64,000 bases of DNA, taken from NCBI GenBank assembly GCA_947172415.1, contig OX359193.1, positions 8,643,501-8,707,500 on the forward strand. Reading direction: 5' to 3'. The position numbers were made by a program, and so were the translations under genes. Positions 44,753 through 63,556 of the stretch are shown here, one piece after another; within the stretch, counting starts at the first letter, position 1, and the number at the start of each line of letters is the position of its first letter. The stretch is from Chondrosia reniformis (lineage: Eukaryota > Porifera > Demospongiae > Chondrillida > Chondrillidae). The notes under the pieces were generated by a model, which saw only the letters and a program-made list of their open reading frames with translations, was not told the origin of the DNA and did no database searches.

Positions 44753-47700
44753 ATGGCATCAGACCGCAGTTATCTGACGTATTCTGATAACTTGGAAGGC
44801 AAGTTTACAGTGCCAATCATCAATCTCGGGAGCGAGGACAAACCATACTCGACCAAGGTCCTGAGCACCGGATCGTCTGGCGGTAGTAGTCGCGCAGCAG
44901 TGAGTTGCACGTAGCGAATTGCTTTGATTCCTGTTCACTTAATGTGTTTCGCTTTCAGAGTTACGAGTCTCGCACGCTGCCAAACGAGAAGGCGGCGACT
45001 GGCAGTTTTAGGGGAGTGTACAGCTACTCGCCGCAGTTTCCCAGGAAGGGATATCAATTTGGCGATTACTCCTCAAAGAGCCTTCCGCGACCTGGGGAAA
45101 AGTGAGTTGACGTGCAAGCGCGTTAATTAGCAGTGAGGTTCTGGAATTGTGCGAAAGCTGTTTATTTTGAAAGTATACGTGTTTATGGCCAGTTAATCCT
45201 GCGATCATTTGTACTGCATTCCACAGAACACATGTAAATTGAGAGTATTTCTGTTGGGAATGGAATAATTAGATTTGCCAAATTTATTAAAAGCTGTGTT
45301 AGTGAGCCAACTTTGTGAGTGTCTTGAATGATTAGTAATCCATGCTTATTACGTCTGAGGCTTTATAAGCCAATGTAATCTAATAGGTAGTTGGTGAGTT
45401 TAACATACAAAAGTGAGCTTGCTTAATTTAATGATTAATTTAATAACAGGTTTCTTTGTTGCATCTTCATTTCAAACAAAGACTCCCTTAGATAGCTATA
45501 CCAATGTAACCACTATCAATTGGCCTTTGTAATTTATAATTATATATTGCAGCCTTGTGAGTGTAAGATGTAGCCGGATGATCTGGTATATACTATTAAT
45601 TGCCTCCCTTTAATTACCTAGACACTTGGAATACTACACAAGCGGAGACCCTATGGATGGTGACGATGTGAAGCGGGAGATTAAGGTCTCCAAGTTGAGC
45701 GGCCGCCGGTCCATTAGCCCAGATCAGCAATTTGAGGTGAAAATTACCACAAAGAAGAAGAAGACTGTAGTGGACTCGAGAACGTAAGCAGAGATATCCA
45801 CTTACTGCAGTAATAGTAGAGATTGTGTAATATTTGTGGTCCTTTGGTATGTCTGAAGTGACATTCTCTTGTATTGACAACATTGCTATGCAGTGTGGGA
45901 GGTTACTGCATATCTGATAAACATTCATACATGTATTAATGATAGCTTCTCAACTCTTTCTTGAAATAACATTCTCCATTAGCCACCTTTGCCTTCCATC
46001 TCCTTCCCTTCCCCTCTCCCTCTCCTCTTTCTCTCTCCTCCCTTCTCCCCCTTCTCCCCCCTCTCCCTCTCCTCTCTCTCTCTCCTCCCTTCTCCCCCCT
46101 CTCCCTCTCCTCTCTCTCTCTCCTCCCTTCTCCCCCTTCTCCCCCCTCTCCTCTTTCTCTCTCCTCCCTTCTCCCCCCCACTCCCTCTCCTCTCTCTCTC
46201 TCCTCCCTTCTCCCCCCACTCCCTCTCCTCTCTCTCCTCCCTTCTCCCCCTCTCCCTTTCCTCTCTCTCTCTCCTCCCTTCTCCCCCCACTCCCTCTCCT
46301 CTCTCTCTCTCCTCCCTTCTCCCCCTCTCCCTCTCCTCTCTCTCTCTCCTCCCTTCTCCCCCTCTCCCTCTCCTCTCTCTCTCTCCTCCCTTCTCCCCCC
46401 ACTCCCTCTCCTCTCTCTCTCTCCTCCCTTCTCCCCCCCACTCCCTCTCCTCTCTCTCTCCTCCCTTCTCCCCTCCACTCCCTCTCCTCTCTCTCTCTCC
46501 TCCCTTCTCCCCCACTCCCTCTCCTCTCTCTCTCTCCTCCCTTCTCCCCCTCTCCCTCTCCTCTCTCTCTCCTCCCTTCTCCCCCCCTCTCCCTCTCCTC
46601 TCTCTCTCCTCCCTTCTCCCCCCACTCCCTCTCCTCTCTCTCTCTCCTCTATTCCTCCCTTCTCCCCCTCTCCCTTTCCCTCTTTGTCTATCCTTCTATG
46701 TACATCTGTCATGTAGAGTTATTGTCCATTCACAGGCACAATGTGTTTGACATGAATCGAGATGAGGCAGACAGTAACACTCCAGTGCTGGGAAGGGACA
46801 AGACCTGGGTCATGGTACAGAAGAAGACCTTCACCAACTGGTTTAGGGACAGAGTAAAGGGCAACGCTTCCAAGGAGCTCAATGACCTGCAGACAGACCT
46901 TGAGGATGGCAAGCTGCTGCATGATCTGATAAGAGCACTGACAGAAGGAAAACATGGGAACAGAGTGTCAGTTGCTCTTCCTTATATGGTCATGTAGTAG
47001 TTGTTCAAGTACTTCCTATCCCGTGCAGTCCTCATAAGAATCCGTCTCTGAGAGTGCAGAAGATTGAGAACATTAACGTTGCTCTGATGGCCATGAAGAC
47101 AGAAAATGTTAGGTTGGAAAGCATTGGTAAGCTCTTAACATTCTAGTGCTGAGAAGTGTGTGCCTGTGCCTGTGTGAGAAGTTGGTGGACTATCTGTCTG
47201 TAGGGGCGGAGGATATCTGTGACGGCAACCTCAAGCTCATACTTGGAATGATCTGGTGCTTAATCTGTCGCTACCAAATTGCTGACATCAGCACTACAAC
47301 TCGCAAGATTTCTGCCAAGAAGGTCCTTCTGCAGTGGATGCAGGCCCAACTTCCGCAGCACCACATAACCAACTTTACCAAAGACTGGAACAACGGCATC
47401 ACACTGGCAGCTCTCATTGACTCGCTGCAGCCCGGCCTAATTCCAGATTGGCAGTCCTGGTCCCCCAGCACCTCTCGGGAGAACGTCGCCAGAGCCATGG
47501 CCATTGCAGAGGAGAACTTTGACATTCCTCAGATCATTGAGCCGGAGGACATGGCCGCCAGTCACCCAGATGAGCTCTCCGTCATGTGCTACCTGTCTTA
47601 CTTCTGTGGACCAGACTCCATCGGTTTCCACACTCTGAAGAATTGGGTAAATGGACGCATTCCAGAGCCTCACATTACAAACTTCAGCTCTGATTGGAAG

Positions 47701-50437
47701 GATGGTCGAGCTCTGTGCACTCTGATTGACTCCTTCATCCCTGGACACATGCCTTCAGAAGAGGAGATCTACCGACAGCCGCCCATTCAGAATGTATCTG
47801 AAGGAATGGACTTTGCCAAGAAGCGTCTTGGAGTAGAACCCAATCTTTTGGCGGAGGAGTTTGTCAATCCGGATATTGACCCACTGTCAGTGATGACGTA
47901 CATTTCACGGTATAGATCTGCCAAGCCCACCATTGATGAGGCACAACTAGTGAGTGTGGTGGGCACTGGAGTCAGTGGAGGGTCGGTGGGGCAGGAGGCA
48001 AGCTTCTTTGTTCGTCACATTCCACCAGGAGGGAAGGTCACGGTCGTTGTAACAGGACCAGATGGGAGTGACATTCCTGTTAATCAGAGAATCACAGAAA
48101 CCGGAGCACTTCAAATCCTGTACACTCCGACCATACCCGGCACTTACATTGTAGCAGTTATGTTGGATGGAAAACACATCAATGGATCACCTTTTAAGGT
48201 AAGTGCAGTTTCACTGCCTCTCCCCTATAGCCTGTCCTGCACCAAATCCAATCAGTGTCACCTCTGCCTTTTTACAATTCTAGGTGACTCATCACGCTGT
48301 GCCTCAGCCGTCCAACTGTCTTGTCAGTGGGGCGGGCCTGAGTAGGGCCCAGGTTGGACAGTGGGCAGAGTTCCAGGTGGACTGCATGCGGGCTGGACCG
48401 GGGTCCCTGGGTGTCCAGGTCCTATCCCCACAGGGAGAACTGGATCATGAGGTGGAGAATAAAAGTGATAAAGTGTTTGGTGTCAAGTTTGAGCCTGTTG
48501 CTGTTGGGGAGATCAAGATTGGTCTGACGTGGGCGGGGCTGCCCATCCCTGGAGGTCCTTACCTTTGTCAGGTGTCTGATCCATCCAAGTGCATTGCTAG
48601 TGGGCCCGGGCTAAGTGGCGGGAAACTAGGTCAAACTACATCGTTCACTGTCTCAACAGTGGGGGCAGGACCTGGTAGTCTGGACACCTCCATATTTGGT
48701 CCCGATGGCACTGTCCCTATTGACAGGGTGGACGAGGATGGCGAGGTCAACTTCTCCTACACACCTCAGCACCAGGGGAGCTACCTGATTGATGTCAAGT
48801 GGGATGGCTTCCCAATCAGGGGAAGTCCCTTTAAGGTTCGCCCAGCAGCAGCTGTGGATGCAAGTCGTGTGATTGTGATGAAACCTCCCTCGACCATCAA
48901 GGCAGGCCAGGAGACTTCATTTATGGTCAATACCCGTTCCGCTGGCCATGGAGTACTGAAGGCTGAGGCAAGAGGCCCCAAAATTACTGAGAAATGCCAA
49001 ATCTTCCAGCAGGAGGAGGGTCTGTACAGAGTCTCCTTCACGCCCACTGAAGTGGGTAAGATTGAAGTAGACGTCACATACGGTGGCACCAGTGTCCCCG
49101 GCACTCCATTCCAGGTGCAGTCCAAGGACCCCTATAGATGTGTGGTGGATACCAAGGCAGTGTCTGGGCAGACCATTCGTGCAAATGAGACTGTGGTTAT
49201 TCCAGTGTCCACCAAGTTGGCTGGAGATGGAGTCATTACTGCCACAGCACGAGGTCCTACTGGCCTGTTTGACCTCTCCTGCAGCAAGCAAGCCCCAGGC
49301 TTCTACAACGTCATGTTCACTCCCACTGTCCCTGGACTGCACCTCTTAGATATTTATTTTGACAAGGATCCTGTGCTGGACTCGGCTGTCCAGATCAACG
49401 TAGAGCCTCCAGGAGACATTATCTTTGAGAAGCCGCCCACCCACGATGGATACTACTACACTGATGAGCAGCTGGACTTTGTGGCTCGCACTGAAGACGA
49501 TGATCCCACAGAGCTGAAGGTGTACGCTTATGGCACAAAGAGCAACTCCATTCCTCGAGTGGCCATAGAGAGGTATCCTGGAGTAGGGCAGGTCATCCAC
49601 TGCACTGCCAGCTACCCAGACGACTACAGACTGGAAGTCAGCTATGGGGGACAGCCCATCTCAGGATCTCCCTTCCTCCTGCCAGTAGTGAATCCACCTA
49701 ATGCAAGTGCAGTTGTACTGGGCGATCCAGTGATCCCGCTGGAGGCGGGGCGGCCTGTTGAGGTGGCGGTGGATGCGACCAGAGCTGGGACAGGTGGACT
49801 GACATGTAGTGCATCAGGAAAGAGTGCTGGAGTTGTGAGAGCCGACATTACAGAAGTAGCTCCCAACCAATATAACATCTACTTTGTGCCTCCAATTGAA
49901 GACACTTACACTCTCAATGTGCAGTGGTCCAAAGATTCAGTTCCTGGCACTCCTGTTGTCATCCCCTTCTCCCGGGAGGAGGAGGAGCCAACTGTGCAGG
50001 TTGTGGTTGAGCCAGATAAGGATGAGGTTGGCCATCTGTCTGCATCAGCCGTCAGTAGAGGAATGGGAGAGGGCGTGGCTGTCGAGGTGAGACAGTTTGA
50101 AAAGGGAAAGTACCGTGTCAGCTTTGAACCACCCACACCAGACCTATACGACCTTCAAGTGGAGTGGAATGGACAACCACTGGATGGAATGCCATTTGAG
50201 ATTGACTGTCGCAGCTTGGAAACAGCTCTTTCATTAACAGACTTGTCCACACTGACTGCAGAGGTGATTGGGGATTCTGCAGGGGAAATCCCTGTTGAAG
50301 TGGTTCCTGTTGATAACGGTGATTTTGAGATTAGTTTTCTGGCTAAACACAAAGAACTTCATCAAATGAATCTATTTTGGCAGAAGCGCAAGATCAAGGG
50401 TTCACCATTTGAGATTGACAATCGTAGACGTCAGTAG
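44753..50437 (+). CDS. Filamin-type protein with three CH domains and nine filamin repeats (jitterbug-like)
   Basis: Seven exons: 44753-44899, 44959-45101, 45622-45783, 46736-46966, 47029-47126, 47204-48198, 48284-50437, 1309 aa. A Ser-rich N-terminal tail is followed by CH1 (KTFTNWFRDRV to MIWCLI), CH2 (VLLQWMQAQLPQHHITNFTK) and CH3 (TLKNWVNGRIPEPHITNFSS). Nine Ig-like filamin repeats follow from about residue 520, each ending in GSPF/GTPF-type motifs. Ordinary filamins have two CH domains; three CH domains plus filamin repeats is the arrangement of Drosophila jitterbug (jbug). It is predicted to crosslink actin. The last repeats are divergent and there is no hinge. A very long final exon codes eight of the nine repeats. 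Confidence 0.88.
46005..46680. repeat. Pyrimidine-rich tandem array in filamin intron 3
   Basis: About 670 bp of CTCCCTCTCCTCTCTCTCTC and CTCCCTTCTCCCCC units, almost pure C/T on the plus strand. Stop-free by composition, so long open frames on both strands are spurious. It could form triplex DNA. Confidence 0.93.
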
Positions 50438-50678
50438 AATAGTACTATTTTCAGTTATTTTTCCATTACATCTAAATATAGCTAGGTTTACTATTACATT
50501 TCAATTTTTATGAATCGTTTGTGTAACATTACATTCTGCTTCACCTTCACAGAACTGCTCACCTTTACAATATATGAATAGCAACAAGTGGCTTTGAATA
50601 TTAGTTGATGATTCAAATTGTGTATTTATAAATTGATGTTCTTTGTACATGACAATATGAATTGACTAAATAGAGAGT
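50438..50678. other. 3' UTRs of convergent filamin and ankyrin genes
   Basis: AT-rich 241-bp gap between the stop codons; nothing else is recognised. Confidence 0.5.
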
Positions 50679-51662
50679 CTAATTGCCAAAGCTATCCTGC
50701 AATGAATAGAACAGTAAGATGTGTGAATATTGCTTGATCAGTGAACACAATTGCCAGTGGCTCACTTCAGGATGAATGTTGTTCACTGCCTCCTTTCCCG
50801 ATAGAATGTCTCTTACCATCTTTCTGTTATTGGGGTCATATATCTTGTCTGCTATGTCAAATGCTGTCATTCCTTCCTGTAGAAGGTGCAATAGATAAGA
50901 TGTCTGAACAGGACCTAACATAAGTACTAATGCAGCGCGTGAAGGTTACATTGGTTTTGGAGTTCGGATCCACCTTTCCTGTTTTCAACAGATATCTGAT
51001 AATTCCAATATGAGCTCGCGGCACAGCTAAATGGATTGGCTGCTCACTTTCCTACAAAAAGATGAGTAGCTTTAGAGCATTGTATGTAGACCTACTCTAA
51101 CTGTTTCACATTATCAGTAATTGCAGGGTCCACCCCATATCTCTCCACTAAAAAGCGTACGGAAGCCATTTCTCCTCTAAGGGCTGCCCAATGGAGGGCA
51201 GTTTGACCATCCTACAGAGAGCTCACTGCGGTAACCAAGGCAGCAGGTATGCCATTATGGACAGTCTCACATAGTCTTTAGCTACTGGATCCACTCCATA
51301 CTGGTCTACCAGGAGCTCTACAATGTCCAAATGGCCTGCCCCAGCTGCCAAGTGAATAGCTTGCCAACCTTCCTAGGGCAAGGGAGGGAATGGAGCCACT
51401 CATGGTACGTATGTGTTACTATTTATAGCCAGCTTACATCATCACATGATGTGGGGTCCACCTTCATCTCACCCACACACTGTTTCACCTGCTCAATGTA
51501 GCCGTTCTCAGCTGCCTCCAGCAAAGCCTATAGCACACGGAGAGGAAGGAGAGCCAATGAAAGGTCACGCATATGCAAGGCTAACCCCAACTTGCATACT
51601 TCAACTGAATCTGAATATCCAGCAGCATTCTTTTCAGCCATATTCATATTCTTTTCAGCCAT
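50679..51662 (-). CDS. Small ankyrin-repeat protein
   Basis: Six exons, 218 aa: 51662-51600 (start, MAEKNMNMAEKNAAGYSDSV), 51527-51438, 51372-51271, 51211-51110, 51051-50950, 50876-50679. The three middle exons are each exactly 102 nt, phase 0, and each codes one shifted ankyrin repeat (EGWQAIHLAAGAGHLDIVEL, DGQTALHWAALRGEMASVRF, ESEQPIHLAVPRAHIGIIRY). Flanking exons add partial repeats (ALLEAAENGYIEQVKQC and GMTAFDIADKI). It is a likely protein-binding adaptor with unknown partner. The last exon may splice again at AAGATG|gtaaga, so the C-terminus is uncertain. Confidence 0.75.
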
Positions 51663-53209
51663 ATTGTTTCCTTATTAAATAAGTAATAAATTGATATATT
51701 GGCTACCATGGTAACCAGCTATGTACAAGTACATTAGTCCAACAATAACTTGTAGGATAAGAATGCATACAAACTGAAGCCATTTATCAATGACAATTTG
51801 ACAGAAAGGAGCAATGAATCGACATGACATACCTGAAACTGACACACCATTATCTGCCCCTCTCCACAGTGCCCCAATCTTACTCTCAGTGCCCCAATCT
51901 TACCCTCAGTGCCCCAATCTTACCCTCAGTGCCCCAATCTTACCCACCATGCCCCAATCTTACCCTCAGTGCCCCAATCTTACCCACTATGCCCCAATCT
52001 TACCCTCAGTGCCCCAATCTTACCCTCAGTGCCCCAATCTTACCCTCAGTGCCCCAATCTCACCCTCAGTGCCCCAATCTCACTTCCCATCTATAATTAT
52101 GATTGTATGAGGAGGTCCATACAGTGTAAAAAGCTAAAGTTTAATAATGAAGTATTTTGTAGATTACAGCATGTGCTTTAATATAATAGAGTCGGGTTCA
52201 CTTATCCAGCTCACCGCACTGAATGGACTCAGGGAGTAGAGAGATTGGACTAATGGAAGACCCTTTAATTCTAGGCAGTCTCATCAGTTAAGCGCTCGAT
52301 GAAACAACCAATCATGCTACAGTGTCATCTGGTACACATAACTCCACTCTTATATATCGTTACTCTACATCTATATACTCTACAGGCTGTCAGTAGAACA
52401 GTGAAACTAGCGACATAGCTGAAAGTTTGTTAACTTATAACACTAAGAATAACTATTTAATGAGAATTAAAATAATATAAATAACAATAACAGTTCTACA
52501 ATCTAGTGAAATACTACTTTACCCTCTATAGCCGCTAGTGAAGTCCTGTCAGATATTACCAAACGTTACGTTAGATCTCTGTTCCACTCAACTCCACAGA
52601 ACCGACGTAATTCCTTTCCGATTCACTAGAAGGTTATTGATTACGACATCACATACAAGTATATAGCGCTCCAGATCGTATATCTTTCACGAGGCAAGGA
52701 CACCGCCCACATCGAAATGCAACCATCGGCTGTGTTATGTAACAGTGAGAGGCGGTAGCTAATAACCTATGTTCACTAACATTTATTTTTGTTTTAATTA
52801 AAGGTGTCACTAAACACTTATTGTATATATCACATGCAGGGGGAAGTAGTTTTACCTCTCAGGAGCTCTCATTACTGTTGTCATGGCAACCACTTGACCG
52901 AAGAGAACTTCCATTACTTTGGAATTTGTGCAAAACTAGGAATAGTATACATATCTATACGTTTGACCCAAAAACCTTAATTGTCAGTCTACAATTTGCT
53001 AGTTTACTATATATACTGGAGGAGGTCGATACGGCGTGCCATACATTCGCTCCCTAACCACATCAAAGAGACTACAGATGTGATCAGCAGTCAGTCAGCA
53101 GTAATGCAATTGAGAGTATTATGAGAGGGTTTTACTCGTCAAAAGTTAATTTCCTTTGAGCGCAAGGCCTTGTCACTTCCGCTAGGCTTTGGCTACCATT
53201 CGGTACGAG
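51663..53209. other. Intergenic region with a 20-bp minisatellite
   Basis: Upstream of the ankyrin gene (-) and of glutathione reductase (+), a divergent pair. Apart from the array at 51868-52085 I see no gene, tRNA or transposon ends. The stretch 52190-53200 is AT-rich and unremarkable. Confidence 0.5.
51868..52085. repeat. 20-bp tandem repeat, about 11 copies
   Basis: CCCCAATCTTACCCTCAGTG units with a few ACCAT/ACTAT variants, upstream of the ankyrin gene start codon. Confidence 0.93.
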
Positions 53210-55992
53210 ATGGCGTTAAAGCGATTTGACTATCTGGTTCTTGGAGCCGGCTCTGGCGGACTAGCCAGCGCGAGGAGGGCCGCCTCCATGTTTGGGGCCA
53301 AAGCGGCAGTCATCGAAGAAGGGCGCTTAGGAGGAACTTGCGTGAGTCTTTTTGCAGCATCTCTGTTCCATGCAGCCTGCCTTGCCTTTGATGTGTAGAG
53401 CCGGCCTGCGAGCTTGCCTGTAAGTTGTATGGTACCGCCTGCTCCGCTTCCCATCAGGTCAATGTTGGCTGCGTTCCCAAAAAGATAATGTTCAATGCTG
53501 CAACTCATGCCGAGTTTATTCACGATCACGGAGACTACGGTTTCAAGGTGCCTCGGGGGGAGGCATTCAACTGGAGGTGAGTGCAGTAGCGGGGTAACAC
53601 AGTCTGAGCTGTGGGAATGAGTGTGCTCATTGTAGAATGTTTAAGGAAAAGAGAGATGCTTATATTGCGAGATTGAATGGCATATACTTGAGCAACCTTG
53701 AGAGGGACAGTGTGGACCTGATTCGTGGGAAAGCTATATTTACGGGTCCGAAGGAAGTGACTGTAAATGGAGAGAGGTATGCAGGAGAGCACATTCTAAT
53801 TGCCACTGGAGGCCATCCCATAACCCTGGATGTGCCAGGCAAGTGAACAGGGAGCTCTGGTCCTGTTCGCTGCTGTAATGTGGTTACCTGTTATGCGTAG
53901 GAAAGGAGTTAATGATCACAAGTGATGGATTCTTTGAGTTGGAAGATCAGCCAAAGTGGGTTCAATGACCATGCAGCTTATGTGATGATGTCATAGAGAG
54001 GCCATACACTGAAGAGACTGACCGTATATCCTTTTAGGCGTGTCATGATTATTGGAAGTGGCTACATTGCTGTAGAGCTAGCTGGCATATTCAAGGCACT
54101 CGGTACAGAAGTGGTATTGTCCATACGCTATGACAAGGTAGGAGAAGAACAGTATAGGTATTGTTGTGTGATCATGTAGCAGTGGTACACTACATTCACA
54201 GTAGCAGTGGTACACTACATTCACAGTAGCAGTGGTACACTACATTCACAGTAGCAGTGGTACACTACATTCACAGTAGCAGTGGTACACTACATTCACA
54301 GTAGCAGTGGTACACTACATTCACAGTAGCAGTGGTACACTACATTCACAGTAGCAGTGGTACACTACATTCACAGTAGCAGTGGTACACTACATTCACA
54401 GTAGCAGTGGTACACTACATTCACAGTATTATACGTATGAAACACATTCCCCACTTGACAGGTGTTGAGAAAGTTTGACGACTTCTTGTCCGACTTTACA
54501 ACTGAAGAGTTAAAGAAGACAGGAATCAAGATTATTCCATTCACACAGGTATGGCAGTGTTGATCAACTGGTGACATTGACCTTTGCATGAAGGGTTGAC
54601 CTTTCTGTTTCCATTTCAAGTTAAAATCAGTTTCAAAATGTGAATCTGGTTTGAAAGTTGAACTGGACTCCAGGAAGACTCCTGGCGAGACACAGACACT
54701 GGAGGGGTTCAATCAGGTGCTTTGTGCTGTTGGAAGAGCCCCCAACACTGCAGACATTGCATTGAACAAGACTGTAAGATTACTACCACTTTGTCTTTAA
54801 TTAGCAGGGTCACCCCCTTGTTCACTGTGCTATAGGGGGTGGAGATCAGCAAGCAAGGTTTTATAACTGTTGATAAAGTAAGTGTGGTGGATTGACAGTG
54901 AAATTGACCATCTTTACAACATACTAATTTACATTTTCTGCAAACTTCTTTAGCGGAGGAGTTGGACTAGTTTTTGGATCTCTCCCACAGCCACACCCAT
55001 CTACTGTCCCTCCCACCTCTCACAGCCACACCCATCTACTGTCCCTCCCACCTCTCACAGCCACACCCATCTACTGTCCCTCCCACCTCTCACAGCCACA
55101 CCCATCTACTGTCCCTCCCACCTCCCACAGCCACACCCATCTACTGTCCCTCCCACCTCTCACAGCCACACCCATCTACTGTCCCTCCCACCTCTCACAG
55201 CCACACCCATCTACTGTCCCTCCCACCTCTCACAGCCACACCCATCTACTGTCCCTCCCACAGCCACACCCATCTACTGTCCCTCCCACCTCTCACAGCC
55301 ACACCCATCTACTGTCCCTCCCACCTCTCACAGCCACACCCATCTACTGTCCCTCCCTCACACTTTGCAGCTGACATTTCCTCTCTTTCTCTAGTATCAA
55401 AATACAACTGTTCAACAAGTTTATGCTCTTGGTGATGTTTGTGGGAATTTTGAACTCACTCCCGTTGCCATAGCAGCAGGAAGGCGATTGGCTCATCGTG
55501 TTTTTGGAGGTGATGCAGACTCGCGGTTGATTTACGAGAACATTCCCTCAGTTGTGTTCAGCCATCCGACTCTTGGATCCATTGGGATGCCTGAAGGTAG
55601 GCCTTCTCTGACGACATGAACAATTTGACAAGTTGTCCCTTTCTCCTCAGCTGCTGCAGTAGCAGAGCATGGCAGAGACAAGATCAAGGTCTACCAGACC
55701 TCATTTACACCAATGTACTTTGCCATGACTGAACGCAAGCAAAAGGCGGGAGTCAAGCTGGTGACGTTACTTCCCAATGAAAAGGTACATCAACTCGTAC
55801 TCCAATCTTTTAGTATATAGTGTTAGATATCACTGTATATAGGTCCTGGGACTGCATATCTATGGGATGGCGTCTGATGAGATGCTGCAGGGATTTGGAG
55901 TTGCTATCAAGATGGGAGCTACAAAGAAGGACTTTGACAACTGTGTTGCCATTCACCCCACCTCCTCCGAAGAAATAGTCACTTTGAAATAA
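53210..55992 (+). CDS. GSR: Glutathione reductase
   Basis: Eleven exons: 53210-53341, 53458-53576, 53636-53838, 53901-53955, 54038-54137, 54462-54548, 54621-54773, 54836-54877, 55395-55596, 55651-55784, 55843-55992, 458 aa. FAD-binding GAGSGG near the N-terminus; redox-active disulfide C44/C49 in [18 protein letters not shown]-binding [29 protein letters not shown]; and catalytic H447 in HPTSSEE. It regenerates glutathione from GSSG with NADPH. No mitochondrial or signal extension is seen, so it is probably the cytosolic form. Intron 3 has a classic GC donor (CAG|GCAAGT), required by phase. Thioredoxin reductase is excluded by the absence of a Sec/Cys tail. Confidence 0.94.
54170..54430. repeat. 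25-bp minisatellite, about 10 copies
   Basis: AGTAGCAGTGGTACACTACA plus TTCAC units in glutathione reductase intron 5; nearly perfect. Confidence 0.93.
54983..55362. repeat. 35-bp minisatellite, about 10 copies
   Basis: CACAGCCACACCCATCTACT plus GTCCCTCCCACCTCT units in glutathione reductase intron 8. One unit is shortened. Confidence 0.93.
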
Positions 55993-56282
55993 TATAAAGC
56001 TTAACACTGAAAATAGTAAATTTAATACTTTGAACTATTAATTCATTAAAACAGATGTATTGATTGTGTAGAATGCATTCCTCAAGATGTTAACATGGAG
56101 GTTGCCTTATACGGAGGTATAGGTGGAAATAGTTTTCAAGTGACGTAACAATTCTGTATAATTCGAAACTTACGGTAATAGAGGGATTGCGTTGTGTAAA
56201 GGGAAGGTTGGAGAGAAGATAATTTTGTTAAAAAGGCAAAATCCTTCAAACAGCTTTGAGCGTTTGGACTAGTCAAGACGTA
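55993..56282. other. Intergenic gap before the MAP4K gene
   Basis: 290 bp with AATAAA-poor 3' UTR and the upstream region of the kinase gene; no further feature. Confidence 0.4.
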
Positions 56283-62273
<5,991 letters not shown>

Positions 62274-62477
62274 ACAGAAGAAACTTGCATAAACTCCAAT
62301 GTTACTGCATTGGAAGCTATTTTCAGTATCCATTTTGTATATATTAAATGTCTACAAACACAGAGAAAGGAAGGTGTCTTATTAATGTGTATCCAGTCAC
62401 ACGTTATCATTCATCACAATTAAATGATCAGTTCGTGTCGTATAAAAATGGCTCCCAAAAAATTGGGGTAGATCTAG

Positions 62478-63556
62478 ATGTCGAAGTCTAGAAGACGCAG
62501 TCGCTCCAGAAGCCCCAGTAGAAATAAGAGCAGACGAGATCGGTCTCGAGAACGAAGGCGTCGTTACAGAAGTCGTTCAAGTTCGAACTCTCGCTCAAGA
62601 AGCAGGCGTCATAGAACAAGGAGTTACAGCTCGGATTCTGATAGTAGCAGTCGACGCCACAAAAGGTATCGATGCGTATATATGATGAGTGCTCTCTGTC
62701 CTATTCATATGAAAACTCTTACACACTTTGTCTGTTAAACTACATGTTTGAGCTATGAACAATGTTCCAAGTACTACATGTTTGAGCTATGAACAATGTT
62801 CCAATTAGGTCTGCCCATCGAGATAAAAGGAGACGACACAGTTCAGAATCCTCTTCATCCACTCCTGAGAGAGAAGTGACAAGGAGATCCGCCTCATCCT
62901 CCAGGACACAATCTCGATCTTCCACACCAGATACCAAGAAAAGAATGGTAATGTTAAGACCAGTAATCTGATTGTGTAAAGTCATCAAGGGTTTTTTGCA
63001 GTCAATGATTTCACAGCATCAGTTGAAGATCTCCACCAGTTTGGATAAAGCGAATGAAAAGTTGAAGTCTAAACACAGTAAGTAGTTGTAGTCATGTGAC
63101 AGTCATGTGATAATCACATGTTGTCTCATTGTAGTATCCGATGACAGAGCAGAGGTACCTCAGTCTTCAGTGCTGTCCAGTTTAGAGGCAGATGAGTTTG
63201 TACCTCAGTCATTCACTTCATCAAGAACCAATCGGGCAACTCTCCTCCTCCCAACATCTGTTGGAACAACTGGAGAAGAACTGGGAACGCATGAAAGTGT
63301 GATCTTTGGTATTTCAAAGGACACAAGTTCAGAGAAGAATAGAATATCAATTAGTCATAGTTCTGACACCCTCGGGGGAAAACACTGTGGGTTCTTTGAA
63401 TGAGCTGAATCTCAGAGTGTAGAGATGCACTGTGTTGCTTTACTCATTTTTCATTATGTAACTTTGCAGGACAAAGCTAATGTTATCAGTGATAATGAAA
63501 GACTGAAACTATGGCTGATGAGGTTGCAAGAGCTAAGAAGAAACTTTAGAAAGTAG
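62478..63556 (+). CDS. RSRC1-like arginine/serine-rich protein
   Basis: Exons 62478-62665, 62809-62947, 63002-63077, 63135-~63300 and a last exon ~63471-63556. The N-terminus is a long RS domain (SRRRSRSRSPSRNKSRRDRS). Then KISTSLDKANEKLKSK, ADEFVPQSFTSSR and the C-terminus LKLWLMRLQELRRNFRK align in order with RSRC1 (ADEALKAKER, SDSFVQQTFRSS, EKWFKRLIALRQERL). RSRC1 (SRrp53) acts in pre-mRNA splicing in the nucleus. If the donor GT at about 63300 is skipped, exon 4 runs to a TGA at 63401-63403 with another C-terminus. A 38-bp duplication precedes exon 2. Confidence 0.72.

Noticed and set aside
45936-46997. Long Ser/Pro/Leu and Glu/Gly/Arg open frames (up to 352 codons)
   Set aside because: Artefacts of an almost pure pyrimidine array in filamin intron 3. 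The only coding part is 46736-46966.
54974-55435. 153-codon His/Pro/Ser-rich plus-strand ORF
   Set aside because: It runs through a 35-bp intronic minisatellite of glutathione reductase; only the last bases from 55395 are exon, in another frame.
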